Made by a program: the position numbers and the translations under genes. DNA of 6,405 bases from positions 1 through 6,405 of the forward strand of contig CABVAS010000092.1 in assembly GCA_902496375.1 (NCBI GenBank), read 5' to 3'. The stretch comes from an uncultured Collinsella sp. (GTDB lineage Bacteria; Actinomycetota; Coriobacteriia; Coriobacteriales; Coriobacteriaceae). This document shows positions 5,392 through 6,405 of this stretch, in pieces (the first letter of the stretch is position 1; the number at the start of each line of letters is the position of its first letter). The notes below the pieces were generated by a model. The model did no database searches. It was not told the DNA's origin and saw nothing but the letters and a program-made list of their open reading frames with translations.

Positions 5392-6405
5392 ATGGAACAG
5401 ATTATCTTGAACATACTCGAGGCTCTGCGTCGCGGCGAGACCGTGGACGACAAAGCGCTCGTCAAACTGATACATGCCGAGGCACGTCGTGAGGGTGCCG
5501 ACAAACGCGATTTGGCCAAGCGCCGTCTGCTGCCGTTTTACCAGCGGGTAAAACGCGAGGAGCCGGCTCGGTGGGCTGCGTGGAATGTTGATGCCGATCT
5601 GGAACGTCAACTGCTGAAGGTGCTGCGTATGAAGCCGCGCCGAACGGCCTCGGGCGTGGCGACCATTACCGTCATCACCAAGCCCTGGCCGTGCTCGGGC
5701 GATTGCCTGTTTTGCCCCAACGATCTGCGCATGCCTAAAAGCTATCTGCATGCCGAGCCGGCGTGTGCCCGTGCGGAGCAAAACTGCTTCGACCCGTATC
5801 TGCAAGTGAGCGCCCGTTTGACGGCGCTTTCGCAGATGGGGCATGCGACCGATAAGATTGAGCTCATTGTGCTCGGCGGTACCTGGAGCGACTATCCGCA
5901 AGGGTATCAGGCGTGGTTTATGTCGGAGCTCTTCCGCGCGCTCAATGACGATGCCGTGGCTGGTGTGGCGGCTAACCCCATGTTGGCGCGTCCGGGCATC
6001 AGCCGTGCCGAGGCGGGGCGTCTGCTCGATGACGCGCCCGCCGATGCGCTGCCGCCGGTGGTGGCGGAGCGTCGCGAGCGCTATCGGGCTGCCGGCATTG
6101 CGACAGACGAGGCTGAGCTTGCTGCCGGCGTTGCCGACGAGCAGGAGCGTGTGGATGTTGCCGTGGGCGGCTATAACCGCGCGGTGAGTCGTCTGTACGG
6201 CCCTGGTACGCCGTGGGGCGAGGTTGCCGAGTGGCAGACGGCAACGATGGAGGAGCTTGAGCGTCAGCAGCGCATCAATGAGACGGCGAAGCATCGCGTG
6301 GTGGGGCTCGTTATCGAGACGCGCCCCGATGCCGTAACGCCGCAGGCGCTTACGCTCATCCGCCGCCTGGGCTGCACCAAGATCCAGATGGGTATCCAGA
6401 GCCTC
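5392..6405 (+). CDS. elp3: Elp3 radical SAM/acetyltransferase, tRNA U34 modification (C-terminus beyond window)
   Basis: The first 338 residues of a bacterial Elp3, the enzyme that uses acetyl-CoA and radical SAM chemistry to build 5-carboxymethyl-type groups on wobble uridine 34 of tRNA. The radical SAM cluster is CSGDCLFC (C101, C105, C108; C-x3-C-x2-C), within KPWPCSGDCLFCPNDLRMPK. This matches the bacterial Elp3 form rather than the C-x9-C-x2-C form of eukaryotes. Further family blocks are FDPYLQ (133-138), GHATDKIELIVLGGTWSDYP (150-169), VIETRPD (307-313) and GCTKIQMGIQS (327-337). About 100 residues (186-285), mostly predicted helical, separate the GGTWS and IETRPD blocks, longer than in eukaryotic Elp3. 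The remaining radical SAM part and the GNAT domain lie off the right edge. ATG 5392 is the first usable start after the terminator; the N-terminal residues 1-85 fit the tRNA-binding N-region of the family. Confidence 0.93.
   Translation, partial: MEQIILNILEALRRGETVDDKALVKLIHAEARREGADKRDLAKRRLLPFYQRVKREEPARWAAWNVDADLERQLLKVLRMKPRRTASGVATITVITKPWPCSGDCLFCPNDLRMPKSYLHAEPACARAEQNCFDPYLQVSARLTALSQMGHATDKIELIVLGGTWSDYPQGYQAWFMSELFRALNDDAVAGVAANPMLARPGISRAEAGRLLDDAPADALPPVVAERRERYRAAGIATDEAELAAGVADEQERVDVAVGGYNRAVSRLYGPGTPWGEVAEWQTATMEELERQQRINETAKHRVVGLVIETRPDAVTPQALTLIRRLGCTKIQMGIQSL

Noticed and set aside
5692..5715. Apparent loss of the eukaryotic Elp3 cysteine spacing
   Set aside because: C-x3-C-x2-C in the KPWPCSGDCLFCPN context is the normal bacterial Elp3 form, so the cluster is intact.
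5188..6294. 368-codon minus-strand open frame opposite DUF4097 and elp3
   Set aside because: It lies antisense to well-supported coding sequence, crosses the terminator, has an Arg/His/Leu-rich composition and matches no family I recognise.

Overview
The window is GC-rich bacterial DNA. The protein types and close gene packing fit Actinomycetota. The particular mix (a bacterial-type Elp3, a DUF3516-type Ski2-like helicase, and an XRE regulator paired with a DUF4097 protein) made me think of Coriobacteriia such as Collinsella. The taxon is inferred from pattern recognition only.

The left half (1-3407) is read on the minus strand. In transcription order it holds a Trm9/ALKBH8-like SAM methyltransferase (3407-2535), a divergent TrmB-family tRNA methyltransferase (2415-1576), and the first 422 residues of a Ski2-like DExH helicase that runs off the left edge (1266-1). 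The right half is read on the plus strand. It holds a membrane-attached XRE regulator (3675-4397), a DUF4097 membrane protein that overlaps it by 4 bp (4394-5293), a strong hairpin terminator (5341-5372), and the first 338 residues of Elp3 (5392-6405, running off the right edge). The divergent intergenic region 3408-3674 carries a good promoter and a palindrome for the leftward methyltransferase gene. The 309-base gap 1267-1575 holds a long inverted repeat.

Two themes stand out. The first is tRNA modification. Elp3 makes the carboxymethyl group on wobble uridine 34, and Trm9/ALKBH8-type enzymes methylate exactly that group in eukaryotes. Finding a bacterial Elp3 about 2 kb from a Trm9-like protein, next to a TrmB paralogue with an altered active-site loop, suggests a bacterial mcm5U-like pathway or a related wobble-U chemistry. 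The second is envelope sensing. The XRE protein has an N-terminal DNA-binding domain, an alanine heptad helix and a membrane hairpin, and it is translationally coupled to a single-pass DUF4097 protein with six G-S/A-G-D repeats. This looks like a compact regulator and sensor pair.

No tRNA, rRNA, CRISPR array, transposase or integrase was seen.
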